Assembly: GCF_004137795.1 (NCBI RefSeq)
Contig: NZ_NWTM01000001.1
Location: forward strand, 124,001 to 188,000
Reading direction: 5' to 3'
Origin: Pectobacterium zantedeschiae
GTDB lineage: Bacteria; Pseudomonadota; Gammaproteobacteria; Enterobacterales; Enterobacteriaceae
Length of the DNA stretch: 64,000 nucleotides
The notes beneath the pieces were generated by a model, which saw nothing but the letters and a program-made list of their open reading frames with translations, had not been told where the DNA came from and made no database searches. The position numbers were made by a program, and so were the translations under genes. This document shows positions 9,572 to 19,863 of the stretch, piece by piece (position 1 is the first letter of the stretch; every line of letters begins with the position of its first letter).

Positions 9572-11740
9572 ATGGTAAAAACAGTCAATACATTACAGTA
9601 TCGAGATCGTCGACGAGCGTGGGTCGATCGATTGACTCACCGCATTGTTGCGGGCAGCGGGCTGCTGGTACTGGCTATGCTGTTGTTAATTTTCTTCTAT
9701 CTGCTGTATGTCGTGACGCCACTGTTCCTTTCTCCCACCGTTAACGGGCAAAAAACGGTTCAACGCCACAGTGCAGAGCCGTCGCTGGCGCTGGGGCTTA
9801 GCGACAATGGGCAAATAGGGTTTCGCATCGACGCTCAGGGCTATGGGGAGTTTATTCCGTTTGCGGAAAATCAGCCCATGTCGCGTATTCAATTGGTTCC
9901 TGCACTGAGCTTACTGGCGCAAAGTCAGGGAGAGCGACAGGTTTATGCCTTGAGCCAACCTGACGGTCGTCTGCTTTTCGTTCAACCTGTACTGTCGCGT
10001 ACCGAAAATCGCCCCCCTCTCTGGGATTATCCGCTAGGTGAACAGGCCTATTCGCTTGGGTTGCCCGCGCAGCCGCTGCGTCATCTGGCGGTCGCCGTCG
10101 TGGGTGAAAAACGTGTTGTTGTCGCTGCGATCGGGCAGGAAAATACCCTGATTGTTGCCGACATTGATGAGAATGACGTACGACAACGGGCAGCCGTTAC
10201 GCTTCCGGTGGGGGAGATTAACCAATTGCTGCTGACGCCAGACGGGCAGCAAGTGTATTTGCTTAGCGGCAAGACATTAACGCTGTGGCAAGTAGGCGCT
10301 GATACGCTGACGCTGCGGGAAGACCGACCATTGCAATTAGCAGAACCCCTGCATCTGGCGCTGTTGTCGGGTGGACGATCGTTGCTGGTACAGACCGCTG
10401 ATGGGCGTATTAGCCAATGGTTTGAGGTTCCGAGCGAAAAAGGCGCCAGGCTGACGGAAACGCGTCAGTTTCCACACGTCGCAGGAGAATCGGTGTTGCT
10501 GGCAACGGAGGCGCAGCGGCGGGTGTTTGCTACGTTGAATGCACAGGGTGAACTGTCGTTGTTTGCCAGCAAGCAGTCCCATGCGCTTCTGATGCAGACC
10601 TTGCCCGCTCATGCGCTGGGGCTGGCGTTTTCGCCGCATGGTTCTGCCATGTTGGTTGAAACAGCGCAGGGCTGGCATCGTTATCAGGTGGATAACCCCT
10701 ATCCCGATATTGGCTGGCGTGGGCTGTGGCAAAAACTGTGGTATGAGAACTACCCAGAGCCTGCCTATATTTGGCAATCCACGTCTGCAGATGACAGCTA
10801 TCAAGCCAAATTCAGCATGATGCCGCTGATGTTGGGCACGATGAAAGCGGCGATTTACGCCATGCTATTTGCCACGCCGCTGGCGCTGTCCGCCGCGATT
10901 TATACCGCCTGCTTTATGTCACCTACGCTGCGACGCTGGATTAAACCTACGCTGGAAATCATGGGGGCGCTGCCGACGGTAGTCGTAGGCCTGATTGCGG
11001 CCATTTGGCTGGCACCGCATTTTGCGACATATCTATCCGCTATTTTGGTCATGCCAATTTTATGGATGCTGTCTGTGATCGGCTGCGGCTGGCTGATTGA
11101 ATGCCTGCCGACGCGCTGGCGCGTCCGTTTCCCTGCCGGGTGGGATGCGCTATTTCTCATTCCTGCCATTTTGCTGACATTCGTGGCTGGCTGTTGGATT
11201 GCGCCGTTTATCGAAATTGCGGTATTGGGTCAGCCGCTGTATCAGTGGTTGGGTGATGATTTCGTGCAACGTAATACGCTGGTGGCGGGGGTTGCCCTTG
11301 GCTTCGCGCTGATCCCGCTGATTTTCTCGCTAGCGGAGGATGCTCTGTTCAGTGTGCCTGCTCGCTTAAGTCAGGGATCGTTGGCACTGGGGGCGACGGC
11401 ATGGCAAACCCTGTGGCGCGTTGTTCTGCCGTCTGCCAGCGCAGGGATTTTCGCCGCGCTGATGCTGAGTTTTGGCCGCGCCGTGGGAGAAACCATGATC
11501 GTGCTTATGGCGACGGGCAATACGCCGATTATGGATGAAGGCCTGCTTCAGGGATTACGCTCGCTGGCGGCGAATATCGCCATTGAAATGCCGGAAGCCG
11601 TAACGAACAGCGGCCACTACCGTGTACTGTTTTTAACGGCACTCACGCTGTTTGTTTTCACGTTTATTGTGAATACGCTAGCTGAAACTATCCGGCAGCG
11701 CTTGCGCCAGCGTTACCGTGATGAAGGAGAAAACGCGTGA
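9572..11740 (+). CDS. pstC: Phosphate-type ABC transporter permease PstC-like with large periplasmic beta-propeller-like domain
   Basis: A 722-residue protein. A first membrane helix (about residues 27-50) is followed by some 350 residues rich in short beta-type repeats with TPDGQ, SPHGS and TADGR turns, suggesting a propeller exposed outside the membrane. The PstC-like membrane domain (about 415-710) follows and includes the EAA-type loop ALGATAWQTLWRVVLPSASAG. Ordinary PstC is about 320 residues, so the extra domain is the oddity. The stop overlaps the pstA start (GTGA). No pstS or phoU accompanies it. Phosphate is the likely but unproven substrate; the neighbourhood of ppk-ppx fits. Confidence 0.85.
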   Translation: MVKTVNTLQYRDRRRAWVDRLTHRIVAGSGLLVLAMLLLIFFYLLYVVTPLFLSPTVNGQKTVQRHSAEPSLALGLSDNGQIGFRIDAQGYGEFIPFAENQPMSRIQLVPALSLLAQSQGERQVYALSQPDGRLLFVQPVLSRTENRPPLWDYPLGEQAYSLGLPAQPLRHLAVAVVGEKRVVVAAIGQENTLIVADIDENDVRQRAAVTLPVGEINQLLLTPDGQQVYLLSGKTLTLWQVGADTLTLREDRPLQLAEPLHLALLSGGRSLLVQTADGRISQWFEVPSEKGARLTETRQFPHVAGESVLLATEAQRRVFATLNAQGELSLFASKQSHALLMQTLPAHALGLAFSPHGSAMLVETAQGWHRYQVDNPYPDIGWRGLWQKLWYENYPEPAYIWQSTSADDSYQAKFSMMPLMLGTMKAAIYAMLFATPLALSAAIYTACFMSPTLRRWIKPTLEIMGALPTVVVGLIAAIWLAPHFATYLSAILVMPILWMLSVIGCGWLIECLPTRWRVRFPAGWDALFLIPAILLTFVAGCWIAPFIEIAVLGQPLYQWLGDDFVQRNTLVAGVALGFALIPLIFSLAEDALFSVPARLSQGSLALGATAWQTLWRVVLPSASAGIFAALMLSFGRAVGETMIVLMATGNTPIMDEGLLQGLRSLAANIAIEMPEAVTNSGHYRVLFLTALTLFVFTFIVNTLAETIRQRLRQRYRDEGENA

Positions 11741-13383
11741 AGCGCTGGTTCCGTTCGGGAAGGCCCTGGGTATGGCTGACGGCATCGTCTATTTCTATTA
11801 GTCTGCTGGCGATGTTGGCAATTATCGTGCTGCTGGCCGGGCAGGGTATGCGTTATCTGTGGCCGCAGCCCGTCTGGCTACTGACGTTGCAGCCTGAACA
11901 GGGTGTGCAGCGTGCGCTAATCGGGGAAATTTATGCAGAGCAGACGCTTTCGCCTCAGCAGTTGGAACAGGCCAGTTTACCTTCTCCATCTGGAGGGGCT
12001 GAAACACGCTATTTGATTAAGATTGGTCAGCGTGAAATCTATGGGCAGAGCTTTCGCACGCTGCTGTCGCGTGACATTTCCCGTTTTGATAAGCCCGCCG
12101 ATATTCTGGTGTTGAAGCGGACGAATAATGGTACGGCCTATGGCTATCTGGCTGGCATGCTGGAAGGCGAACAGCCGCTGGTGGCGACGGATCTCCCCGC
12201 AACCTTACAGCATCGCATCGAGCAGGTGCAGGGGCTGCTGGCGAGGACGCAGGCTATCCGCATGGGAGAGATGGCGAAGATCAACCAGCAGTTCGAGGCA
12301 CTGCGACTGGAAGAGAAAAAGCGGCAGCAGGCCAAGACGTTGGATAATCAGGCGCTTGCACGACTTCAGGCTGAACGTATTGAGTTGCAACGTCGTTTCG
12401 ATGAATTGTCTCGCCAGCTAACTGCACTCAATCTGGACATTAATCGCGATACCGTACAGCTACGGGATGCGAACGGCAGTGTCCATCTCATCCCGCTTCG
12501 GGACATTGAACAGGCCTGGTATCCGAATGCGATGAACCTGTGGGAAAAAGTCAGCCACTGGGGCGAGCAGGCGAAATACATGCTGGTGCACTATTCGCCG
12601 GACAGCAACAGTGCTGGTCATCTTTTTCCCGCCATTTTTGGCACGGTACTGATGGTGGTGCTGATGTCCATCGTAGTGATGCCGCTAGGAGTAATCGCTG
12701 CGGTTTATCTACATGAATATGCGGGGAAAAACAGTTTAACGCGCTGGGTACGGATTGCTGTAGTCAATCTGGCGGGGGTGCCATCAATTGTTTACGGCGT
12801 GTTTGGGTTAGGTTTTTTTGTTTATCTCATCGGTGGCACGCTGGATCAACTGTTCTATTCTGAAGCGTTACCGAACCCGACGTTTGGCACACCGGGGTTG
12901 CTGTGGGCATCGCTGACGCTGGCATTACTGACGCTGCCGGTGGTGATTGTGGCGACGGAGGAAGGACTGTCACGTATTCCGATGTCTGTTCGCCACGGTT
13001 CACTGGCGCTGGGAGCCACCAAAGCCGAAACGCTGTGGCACGTCGTGTTGCCGATGGCGGTTCCCGCGATGATGACCGGTTTAATCCTTGCCGTGGCGCG
13101 TGCCGCTGGGGAAACCGCACCGTTGATGTTGGTCGGCGTGGTGAAGTCGGTGCCGGTCTTACCGGTTGATGACATTTTCCCTTATCTGCATCTTGAACGA
13201 AAATTTATGCATCTGGGGTTCCAAATCTACGATCTGGCATTCCAAAGCCCGGATGTTGAAGCGGCAAGGCCGCTGGTCTACATCACCGCGCTGCTGTTGG
13301 TGTTGATTGTTGTCGGATTGAATCTTGCGGCGATTGGGATTCGCCATGTTCTGCGTGAGAAATACCGTTCGTTATCACTCTGA
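11737..13383 (+). CDS. pstA: Phosphate-type ABC transporter permease PstA-like with periplasmic coiled coil
   Basis: A 548-residue permease that starts with GTG overlapping the pstC stop. A first helix (about residues 14-38) is followed by a long hydrophilic insert. At about residues 165-245 this insert contains a strongly charged heptad-rich stretch (EALRLEEKKRQQAKTL onward), predicted coiled coil. The transport domain (about 300-545) has the EAA loop ALGATKAETLWHVVLPMAVPA. Standard PstA is about 300 residues. The coiled coil may dock with the propeller of the partner PstC; that is inference. Confidence 0.85.
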   Translation: MKRWFRSGRPWVWLTASSISISLLAMLAIIVLLAGQGMRYLWPQPVWLLTLQPEQGVQRALIGEIYAEQTLSPQQLEQASLPSPSGGAETRYLIKIGQREIYGQSFRTLLSRDISRFDKPADILVLKRTNNGTAYGYLAGMLEGEQPLVATDLPATLQHRIEQVQGLLARTQAIRMGEMAKINQQFEALRLEEKKRQQAKTLDNQALARLQAERIELQRRFDELSRQLTALNLDINRDTVQLRDANGSVHLIPLRDIEQAWYPNAMNLWEKVSHWGEQAKYMLVHYSPDSNSAGHLFPAIFGTVLMVVLMSIVVMPLGVIAAVYLHEYAGKNSLTRWVRIAVVNLAGVPSIVYGVFGLGFFVYLIGGTLDQLFYSEALPNPTFGTPGLLWASLTLALLTLPVVIVATEEGLSRIPMSVRHGSLALGATKAETLWHVVLPMAVPAMMTGLILAVARAAGETAPLMLVGVVKSVPVLPVDDIFPYLHLERKFMHLGFQIYDLAFQSPDVEAARPLVYITALLLVLIVVGLNLAAIGIRHVLREKYRSLSL

Positions 13384-13398
13384 AAGTAGGATGAAGTT

Positions 13399-14214
13399 AT
13401 GGGATTTAGGACACAAAAGGAGATGGCACCGCTGCCTGATGTTCATCAACTGAGTGATGAGCAGACGACGTTAACCGTGGAACATCTGAATCTTTACTAT
13501 GGCAATAAACAGGCCTTGAACGATATTTCGATTCGCATTCCGAGGAATCAGGTCACGGCGCTAATCGGTCCGTCAGGCTGTGGCAAATCTACGCTGTTAC
13601 GCTGCTTTAATCGCATGAACGATCTGGTGGATGACTGTCGTACCGAAGGTGATATCAGGCTGAACGGTATGCCAATTAACGATCCGCAGTTGGATGTTGC
13701 TGTGTTACGCCGTCGGGTTGGTATGGTTTTTCAACGCCCGAATCCGTTTCCCAAGTCGATCTATGAAAACGTGATCTATGGCCTGAGATTGCAGGGGCTA
13801 CGCGATCGTCGCTTACTGGATGATGCCGTTGAGCGTGCGCTACGAGCGGCGGCGCTGTGGCATGAGGTAAAGGACAGGCTGAGCGATAATGCGCTCACGC
13901 TATCTAGCGGGCAGCAGCAGCGTTTGGTGATTGCCCGAGCGATCGCCATTGAGCCAGAAGTGTTGCTGTTGGATGAGCCGACCTCTGCACTCGATCCGAT
14001 TTCGACGCTGATTGTTGAGGAATTGATGGGAACGCTAAAGCAGCATTTTACGCTGGTGCTGGTGACGCACAACATGCAGCAGGCAGCTCGTGTGTCTGAT
14101 TACACTGCATTCATCAATCAGGGTAAATTGATTGAGTACAACCGCACGGACGATCTGTTTACCTCCCCAACTCAGCGCCGTACAGAAGACTATATCACCG
14201 GACGTTTTGGGTGA
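13399..14214 (+). CDS. pstB: Phosphate ABC transporter ATP-binding protein PstB-like
   Basis: A 271-residue ABC ATPase of the PstB type. Walker A is GPSGCGKST (about residues 53-61), the Q-loop [11 protein letters not shown] is typical of PstB, and Walker B is [13 protein letters not shown]. The signature reads LSSGQQQRL, with Ser in place of the first Gly of LSGGQ. The C-terminus [12 protein letters not shown] matches PstB proteins. It lies 15 bases after pstA, so the three genes form one operon that powers the enlarged permeases. Confidence 0.92.
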   Translation: MGFRTQKEMAPLPDVHQLSDEQTTLTVEHLNLYYGNKQALNDISIRIPRNQVTALIGPSGCGKSTLLRCFNRMNDLVDDCRTEGDIRLNGMPINDPQLDVAVLRRRVGMVFQRPNPFPKSIYENVIYGLRLQGLRDRRLLDDAVERALRAAALWHEVKDRLSDNALTLSSGQQQRLVIARAIAIEPEVLLLDEPTSALDPISTLIVEELMGTLKQHFTLVLVTHNMQQAARVSDYTAFINQGKLIEYNRTDDLFTSPTQRRTEDYITGRFG

Positions 14215-14343
14215 ATTTTCATCAACCCATCGCATCAAATGACCCAGAAAAATTATGGATACCGTTCATCAATTATCCGTGCCATTTGAAAAATTGATGA
14301 TAAAATGCGCGCAAATTTTTGACTCTGGCAAGTGGCGGGTAAG

Positions 14344-14781
14344 ATGAAATTCAGTACCATGAACGAAGGCGAAATTATTACCGAGCTATGTCGGAGAATA
14401 AAAGACGCCAGAATCCAGCAGCGTTTATCGCAGGTCGATCTTGCCGAACGGGCGGGGCTGGGGATTGCGACGATCAAGCGTGCTGAAATGGGCGAATCCA
14501 TTACGCTCAGTAGCCTGCTTTCTATTCTGCGTGGGTTGAATCGTCTTCATCAGATTGAAGGCGTACTCTTCGATGCCGAAGTAGAGTCCTTTCATGCGCA
14601 GATCAGCGGCGAGAAAAAACAGACACCGCTGCGTATCAGAAAGAAAGCCGCAACGTTTCCTGCTAAAGCGCTCACCAAGCATGAAAACATCAAGAAGCCA
14701 GCTAACAGCACCGTTGATTGGTACATCGCCGCGGCTGAGAACAATATTGTCTGGTCGCTGCCTGAAAGCGATAAAAAATAA
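14344..14781 (+). CDS. XRE-family helix-turn-helix regulator
   Basis: A 145-residue protein with an N-terminal Cro/C1-type HTH (about residues 10-65: LCRRIKDARIQQRLSQVDLAERAGLG...TIKRAEMG). A lysine-rich linker and a short C-terminal tail ending in DWYIAAAENNIVWSLPE follow. Such lone regulators have no assigned target. GTG at 14332 and ATG at 14359 are alternative starts; 14344 is the first ATG. It stands alone between pstB and the converging sdaB. Confidence 0.8.
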   Translation: MKFSTMNEGEIITELCRRIKDARIQQRLSQVDLAERAGLGIATIKRAEMGESITLSSLLSILRGLNRLHQIEGVLFDAEVESFHAQISGEKKQTPLRIRKKAATFPAKALTKHENIKKPANSTVDWYIAAAENNIVWSLPESDKK

Positions 14782-14782
14782 A

Positions 14783-14812
14783 GGGTTAATGCTACATCAC
14801 TCGCATTAACCC
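14783..14812 (-). terminator. Intrinsic terminator of sdaCB (possibly bidirectional)
   Basis: GGGTTAATGC and GCATTAACCC are perfect 10-bp arms with a 10-base loop. On the minus strand the hairpin is followed by TTTATTTTTT, 53 bases after the sdaB stop. It may also stop the XRE transcript. Confidence 0.85.
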
Positions 14813-14865
14813 CCCCGACTGCCGCGTTAATCTGCCAGGCATTTAACGCGACAAGGCCAGTTTGA

Positions 14866-16233
14866 TCATTCGCACAGCACGACTTTAATCGCCAACCCGC
14901 CGCGAGAGGTTTCACGGTACTTGGCGTTCATGTCTTTGCCTGTTTCATACATGGTTTCAATGACCTTATCCAGTGATACGCGTGGTTCACTGGTACGGCG
15001 CATTGCCATTCTTGCGGCGTTGATCGCCTTCACAGAGGCGATGGCATTGCGTTCAATACACGGCACCTGAACCTGACCCGCTACCGGATCGCACGTCAGC
15101 CCCAAATTATGCTCCATACCAATTTCTGCGGCGATGCACACTTGTTCCGGGTTAGCACCAAGTAGCTCAGCCAGACCGGCTGCGGCCATCGAACAGGCAA
15201 CGCCGACTTCTCCCTGACAGCCAACTTCAGCCCCGGAAATAGACGCATTCATTTTGTAGAGCATACCGATAGCACCGGATGCCAGGAAATAACGCAGATA
15301 AGATTCCGGGGTGACTGGTTGAACGTAGCGATCGTAATAGGCCAACACGGCGGGAATAATGCCGCACGCGCCGTTAGTCGGTGCGGTGACAACACGTCCG
15401 CCTGCCGCATTCTCTTCTGATACAGCCATTGCGAACATGTTAACCCAGTCCATGGCATCCATCGGGTCGTTAGAGAAACGATCGTTGATGAACAGCAGGC
15501 GATGTAGTGCCGATGCACGGCGAGGAACGCGCAGTGGGCCGGGCAACACACCTTCGGTATTCATACCGCGATGCATACAGTCCTGCATGGTTTTCCACAC
15601 GTCGGCAAAATAGTGTTCAAGCGCTTCCCGCCCATGCATCGCGATCTCGTTTTTCAGGACGATGGCGGATAAAGATAGGCAGTGATCGTGACAATGTTGC
15701 AGCAGCTTTTGGGCAGAGAAGAACGGGTAGGGCGCGCTTTCTTCTGCCAGATTGGGTTTGCCGAAGTTTTCCTGATCGACGACGAATCCGCCCCCGATAG
15801 AGTAATACGTTTTGCTATAGACCAACTCTTGTCCGTTATAGGCGCGGATAGTCATGCCGTTTTCATGCAGAGGCAGGTTCTCCGGCTGGAAACGCAGGGA
15901 GGACTCCAGCGGGAAGCTGACCTCATATTGGCCGTTAAGTATCGGTAGCCGTTGGGTATCTTTCACCTGTTGAATAAAGGCTGGGATGCTATCGATGTTC
16001 ACGCTATCTGGCAGGTTACCCGCGAGCCCCATAATGATAGCGATATCGGTATGGTGTCCTTTTCCCGTCAGGGAAAGCGAGCCGTAAATATCAACGACAA
16101 TGCGTGTCACCGATGAGATAAGGGCGCGATTCACCAGATCGTCGGTGAACATTTTGCCCGCTTTCATCGGGCCGACAGTATGAGAACTGGACGGGCCGAT
16201 GCCGATTTTGAAGATATCAAATACGCTGACCAT
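14866..16233 (-). CDS. sdaB: L-serine ammonia-lyase (serine deaminase)
   Basis: A 455-residue iron-sulfur-type serine dehydratase that turns L-serine into pyruvate and ammonia. The N-terminal beta domain begins VFDIFKIGIGPSSSHTVGPMKAG. The catalytic alpha domain has TNGACGIIPA and LTCDPVAGQVQVPCIERN, which carry the cysteines of the 4Fe-4S cluster. The length equals that of E. coli SdaB, and its place after the serine transporter sdaC supports SdaB rather than SdaA. A hairpin with a T-run in the 67-base gap to sdaC may lower its expression relative to sdaC. Confidence 0.93.
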   Translation of the reverse strand: MVSVFDIFKIGIGPSSSHTVGPMKAGKMFTDDLVNRALISSVTRIVVDIYGSLSLTGKGHHTDIAIIMGLAGNLPDSVNIDSIPAFIQQVKDTQRLPILNGQYEVSFPLESSLRFQPENLPLHENGMTIRAYNGQELVYSKTYYSIGGGFVVDQENFGKPNLAEESAPYPFFSAQKLLQHCHDHCLSLSAIVLKNEIAMHGREALEHYFADVWKTMQDCMHRGMNTEGVLPGPLRVPRRASALHRLLFINDRFSNDPMDAMDWVNMFAMAVSEENAAGGRVVTAPTNGACGIIPAVLAYYDRYVQPVTPESYLRYFLASGAIGMLYKMNASISGAEVGCQGEVGVACSMAAAGLAELLGANPEQVCIAAEIGMEHNLGLTCDPVAGQVQVPCIERNAIASVKAINAARMAMRRTSEPRVSLDKVIETMYETGKDMNAKYRETSRGGLAIKVVLCE

Positions 16234-16246
16234 AGCGATTTCCTTG

Positions 16247-16283
16247 AAAAAAAACGCCGGTCGTTAAACAACGTGCCGGCGTT
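16247..16283 (-). terminator. Intra-operon attenuator between sdaC and sdaB
   Basis: On the minus strand AACGCCGG and CCGGCGTT pair, with a further CGTT/AACG inner stem, and are followed by eight T. The sdaB ribosome site AAGGAAA comes straight after. It has the form of an intrinsic terminator inside the operon, so only part of the sdaC transcripts would reach sdaB. Confidence 0.75.
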
Positions 16284-16300
16284 AAATTAGAGTGTGGTGC

Positions 16301-17590
16301 TTACAGCAGATCGCGCAGGCTGTAAACAATGGCGGAAATAGCGATCAGTCCCATCAGGGTAACAAAGACGTTGCTGATGTGGCCGCTGTATTTTTTCATC
16401 GCTGGGACTTTCTGGATAGCGTACATCGGCATCAGGAACAGCAGGCATGCGATAATCGGGCCGCCTAATGTTTCGATCATGCCCAGAATGCTAGGGTTCA
16501 GTGTCGCAACGATCCAGGTGGTGATCAGCATGAACAGCGCAGTGATGCGGTTCAGTTTAGCGTTGGAGATTGTTTTGCCTCTGCTGCGCAGAGATTTTAC
16601 GATCATGCCGTTAAAGCCTTCACCCGCACCGAGATAGTGACCCAGAAAGGATTTAGAGATCGCGATGGTAGCAATGACCGGAGCCAGATAGCCGATTACC
16701 GGGTTGTTAAAGTGATTCGCCAGATAGGACAGAATGGAAATGTTCTGTGATTTCGCTTCCATCAACTCAACCGGAGAAAGGCTCAGTACGCAGCTGAAGA
16801 CGAAGAACATGACGGTCATTACCATCATGATATGGCTGTAAGACAGAATGCGTGAGCATTTTTTCTCTGCGTCATCACCGTATTCTTTGCGTTTGGCAAC
16901 AGCAAAAGAGGAGATGATCGGCGAGTGGTTGAAGGAGAAAACCATCACCGGAATAGCCAGCCATAATGTCGCCAACAGACCGTTGCCCGTTACGCTGGAA
17001 CTCAGAGAAATGTTTTCAAAAACAGAGGTATTCCAGTTAGGAATTAAATAAAGCGCCAGCAACATCAGTACGGCAACAAAAGGGTAAACCAGAACACTCA
17101 TTGCCTTAACGATCATAGCTTCACCGAAACGAACAATAAACATCAATCCGAGGATCAATATTAATGACAGCACGGCACGCGGTGGAGAAGGTAAATGCAA
17201 TTGGTGAGTAATAAAGCTATCTACCGTATTGGTGATAGCGACGCTATAAACTAATAGGATCGGATAAATAGCGAAAAAATAAAGCAATGTGATTAATTTA
17301 CCTGCGCCAACGCCGAAATGTTCCTCAACGACTTCGGTAATATCTTCACCACCTTTCTTGCCGGATAATACAAAACGGCATAGTGCACGGTGAGAATAAT
17401 ACGTCATTGGAAAAGCAATCAGTGCCATGATAATTAACGGGATTAAACCACCAATACCGGCGTTGATAGGTAAAAATAACACGCCAGCGCCGATGGCCGT
17501 GCCATAGAGGCCCAGCATCCAGACGGTATCGCTTTTACGCCATCCTGAAGCCTGTTCTAACACGTGGCTGCTATCTTGAATTGTGCTCAT
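16301..17590 (-). CDS. sdaC: Serine/H+ symporter SdaC
   Basis: A 429-residue inner-membrane transporter of the hydroxy/aromatic amino acid permease family, the same length as E. coli SdaC, with about 11 hydrophobic helices. The first helix includes [16 protein letters not shown], the unwound substrate-site helix of this fold. GGAG precedes the ATG. It feeds serine to SdaB encoded just downstream. The upstream 500 bases are AT-rich and hold a minimal relic of the interspersed repeat. Confidence 0.94.
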   Translation of the reverse strand: MSTIQDSSHVLEQASGWRKSDTVWMLGLYGTAIGAGVLFLPINAGIGGLIPLIIMALIAFPMTYYSHRALCRFVLSGKKGGEDITEVVEEHFGVGAGKLITLLYFFAIYPILLVYSVAITNTVDSFITHQLHLPSPPRAVLSLILILGLMFIVRFGEAMIVKAMSVLVYPFVAVLMLLALYLIPNWNTSVFENISLSSSVTGNGLLATLWLAIPVMVFSFNHSPIISSFAVAKRKEYGDDAEKKCSRILSYSHIMMVMTVMFFVFSCVLSLSPVELMEAKSQNISILSYLANHFNNPVIGYLAPVIATIAISKSFLGHYLGAGEGFNGMIVKSLRSRGKTISNAKLNRITALFMLITTWIVATLNPSILGMIETLGGPIIACLLFLMPMYAIQKVPAMKKYSGHISNVFVTLMGLIAISAIVYSLRDLL

Positions 17591-17619
17591 TTACTGGTTT
17601 CTCCTCGGTGAACACATTA

Positions 17620-17640
17620 ATACCCGTCATGCTGGGGTAT
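17620..17640. repeat. Minimal relic of the interspersed repeat, copy D
   Basis: ATACCCGTCATGCTGGGGTAT joins the left end of copies A and B (ATACCCGTCAT) almost directly to the right end (GGGTAT). It looks like a copy that lost its whole centre, lying in the sdaC leader about 30 bases before the start codon. Confidence 0.6.
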
Positions 17641-18068
17641 AAAAATTACAGTACCGGCAACTTGCCGTTACAGAGTTTGAAAAATGAACAAGACATATTG
17701 CTAATTATGTCAACAGGTCAATACTGTTTTGTGGCGGCATTCTATATCGTGGTGGTCAGCGAATAATATTGAGGCGATCACAGAAATGAATTGACGGGAA
17801 ATATTTTAATAAATTTCAGTGCAAATTAAAATATCAATATTGATACTTTATTTTAAATATTTTTAACGGCTCGTTATTGATACTTTATTTTATTTTCGAG
17901 TGATAAAAAGTGAACAATAAATAAAATAAACGGTAGCTGAAATAATAAACGCAATTTTTCTGATGTCACGCGTAATGATGGTTTTTCTCTTTTAGGGGAC
18001 GTATTGGTGGTGTTGTTCCTACTGCTGCACCCAAGCACGTTGTGATCCGATGCGTCGTGATCTAACGA

Positions 18069-18094
18069 ACCCGGCAGAGCACAACCTGCCGGGT
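18069..18094 (-). terminator. Possible terminator hairpin after purK
   Basis: ACCCGGCA (18069-18076) and TGCCGGGT (18087-18094) form an 8-bp GC-rich stem 15 bases after the purK stop. The T-run behind it is poor (TCGTTAG), so it may be a weak or Rho-assisted terminator. Confidence 0.45.
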
Positions 18095-18109
18095 AACAGC
18101 AGTGACCTG

Positions 18110-19180
18110 TCAGGCCGTGAGTTTTTCTTCCGCCCACGCTAAACCGCTGTGGTATTCCTCTGGTAATAGAGGTGCCAGCGATTGCAGCGTATGTTGCAAC
18201 TGTGCGGTGTCCGACGACGGCAGATTAAGGTGTCCAACTTTGCGGCCAGGACGAACTTCTTTCTCGTACCAGTGCAGATGCACCAGCGGCAGCGCCAGCC
18301 AGTCGATGTTCACATCGGTTCCGATCAAGTTAACCATCACCGACGGTGTCTCGACGACGGGTACGGGCAGTGGCAGATCCAGAATAGCCCGCAGGTGAAG
18401 TTCAAACTGGCTGATCGACGCGCCATTTTGCGTCCAGTGCCCGCTATTGTGTACACGTGGAGCCAGCTCGTTAATAAGCAGATGGTCACCGACAATAAAG
18501 CATTCCATCGCCATCACGCCAACATAGCCCAGCGCATTCATAATTGCGGACAGCATATGCTCTGCCTGCTTTTGCAACTGTGGATCAGGCTGAGGAAAAG
18601 CTACGCTGGTACGCAAAATGCCATCTTGATGCAGATTGTGGGTTAGCGGGTAGAACACACATTTACCGTGCGTATTGCGAGCGCCAACCAGAGAAACTTC
18701 GCCAGAAAAATTAATCCCTTGCTCAACGATACATTCGCCGTAGCAGTCAGTAGGCAACGTCTGCTGCTCGCCGTCACGTAAGCGCCACTGCCCACGGCCG
18801 TCATAACCGCCGACGCGGCGTTTAACGATAGCGAGTTCGCCTAATGAGGAGAAGACGTGTGGCCATTCATCGGCGCTGGCCAGTAATTGCCAGGGGGCGG
18901 TTGCCAGATTCAGTGAGTCCAGCAGCTGCTTTTGCGTCAGGCGATCGGCCAGACGTGGGAAAATATCCCGGTTCGCAAATGCCGTGTGTTCAGCCAGCTC
19001 GCGGGTGAGTGCGGTTTCTGGCCAACGTTCGATCTCGGCGGTAATCACACTGTTATGAAACGGAACCGACTCCGGTTCGGCATCCAGCCCAACGGGATAA
19101 ACCGCAATCCCTAACGGTTCGCCTGCCTGACGGAGCATTCTGCCTAACTGACCATTGCCTAATACGCAGACCGGTTTCAT
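18110..19180 (-). CDS. purK: 5-(carboxyamino)imidazole ribonucleotide synthase
   Basis: A 356-residue ATP-grasp enzyme of purine synthesis that carboxylates AIR to N5-CAIR using ATP and bicarbonate. The N-terminal [19 protein letters not shown] and the ATP-grasp/PurK segment [11 protein letters not shown] are clear. The start overlaps the purE stop by 4 bases, so the two are translated together and act in sequence. Confidence 0.95.
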   Translation of the reverse strand: MKPVCVLGNGQLGRMLRQAGEPLGIAVYPVGLDAEPESVPFHNSVITAEIERWPETALTRELAEHTAFANRDIFPRLADRLTQKQLLDSLNLATAPWQLLASADEWPHVFSSLGELAIVKRRVGGYDGRGQWRLRDGEQQTLPTDCYGECIVEQGINFSGEVSLVGARNTHGKCVFYPLTHNLHQDGILRTSVAFPQPDPQLQKQAEHMLSAIMNALGYVGVMAMECFIVGDHLLINELAPRVHNSGHWTQNGASISQFELHLRAILDLPLPVPVVETPSVMVNLIGTDVNIDWLALPLVHLHWYEKEVRPGRKVGHLNLPSSDTAQLQHTLQSLAPLLPEEYHSGLAWAEEKLTA

Positions 19181-19686
19181 GCCTCCTCCCGTGGATCGGG
19201 GTGAGACAGCACATCATCAGTTTGCGCCTGACGCCAGTCGGCCAGTCGAGCAGAGATGCCATTATCATGCAGGGCGAGAATTTGTGCGGCCAGCAGCGCC
19301 GCATTTGCTGCGCCTGCTTTGCCGATTGCCAACGTGCCGACTGGGATACCGCGAGGCATTTGAACGATAGAATACAGGCTGTCTACACCGCTCAGCGTCG
19401 AGCTTTGTACCGGTACACCGAGCACAGGAACCAGCGTTTTTGCTGCCAGCATACCCGGCAGGTGTGCTGCGCCGCCTGCGCCAGCGATAATCACATCAAA
19501 ACCATTTTGCGCCGCTTGCTCAGCGAAGCTGAACAGCTTATCTGGCGTTCGGTGTGCGGAAACAACTTCGGTATGAAAAGGAATGTTCAGCGTGGTGAGG
19601 ATTTCCGCAGCAAACTGCATAGTGGCCCAGTCACTCTTTGAACCCATGACGATGGCAATTTTAGCCGGGGCAACGTTGGATGACAT
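19177..19686 (-). CDS. purE: N5-carboxyaminoimidazole ribonucleotide mutase
   Basis: A 169-residue class I PurE that converts N5-CAIR to CAIR. The GSKSDW loop (about residues 15-20), the SAHRTP motif with the catalytic histidine (about 43-48), and [11 protein letters not shown] (about 69-79) are present. It is the first gene of purEK, preceded by a PurR box. Confidence 0.96.
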   Translation of the reverse strand: MSSNVAPAKIAIVMGSKSDWATMQFAAEILTTLNIPFHTEVVSAHRTPDKLFSFAEQAAQNGFDVIIAGAGGAAHLPGMLAAKTLVPVLGVPVQSSTLSGVDSLYSIVQMPRGIPVGTLAIGKAGAANAALLAAQILALHDNGISARLADWRQAQTDDVLSHPDPREEA

Positions 19687-19789
19687 GCCTATGACACTCC
19701 TGTAATTGTACGTGTTCGTGACGATTTTGCGTCGGCCAGACGAGGGGGGCTGGCGTTGAGGGCGTAGAGCATATCACGCCATTATGGCG

Positions 19790-19805
19790 AGGAAAACGGT
19801 TGCGT
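19790..19805 (-). promoter_or_regulatory. PurR operator before purEK
   Basis: On the minus strand the 16-mer ACGCAACCGTTTTCCT fits the pur box consensus ANGCAANCGNTTNCNT at every fixed position, 104 bases before the purE start. It implies repression by PurR with hypoxanthine or guanine. Confidence 0.9.
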
Positions 19806-19863
19806 ATGCGGAAATACTGGGGACATTAGATGAGGGATTGTTAAGTCAATGGCAGGAAACGCA

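Larger units (their letters stand above)
17591..18109. other. AT-rich intergenic region between sdaC and purK
   Basis: It holds the sdaC promoter region and the end of the purEK transcript. The only defined structures are the 21-base repeat relic (17620-17640) and a stem ACCCGGCA/TGCCGGGT (18069-18094) after purK. No open frame here resembles a gene. Clear CRP or Lrp sites could not be assigned by eye. Confidence 0.5.
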
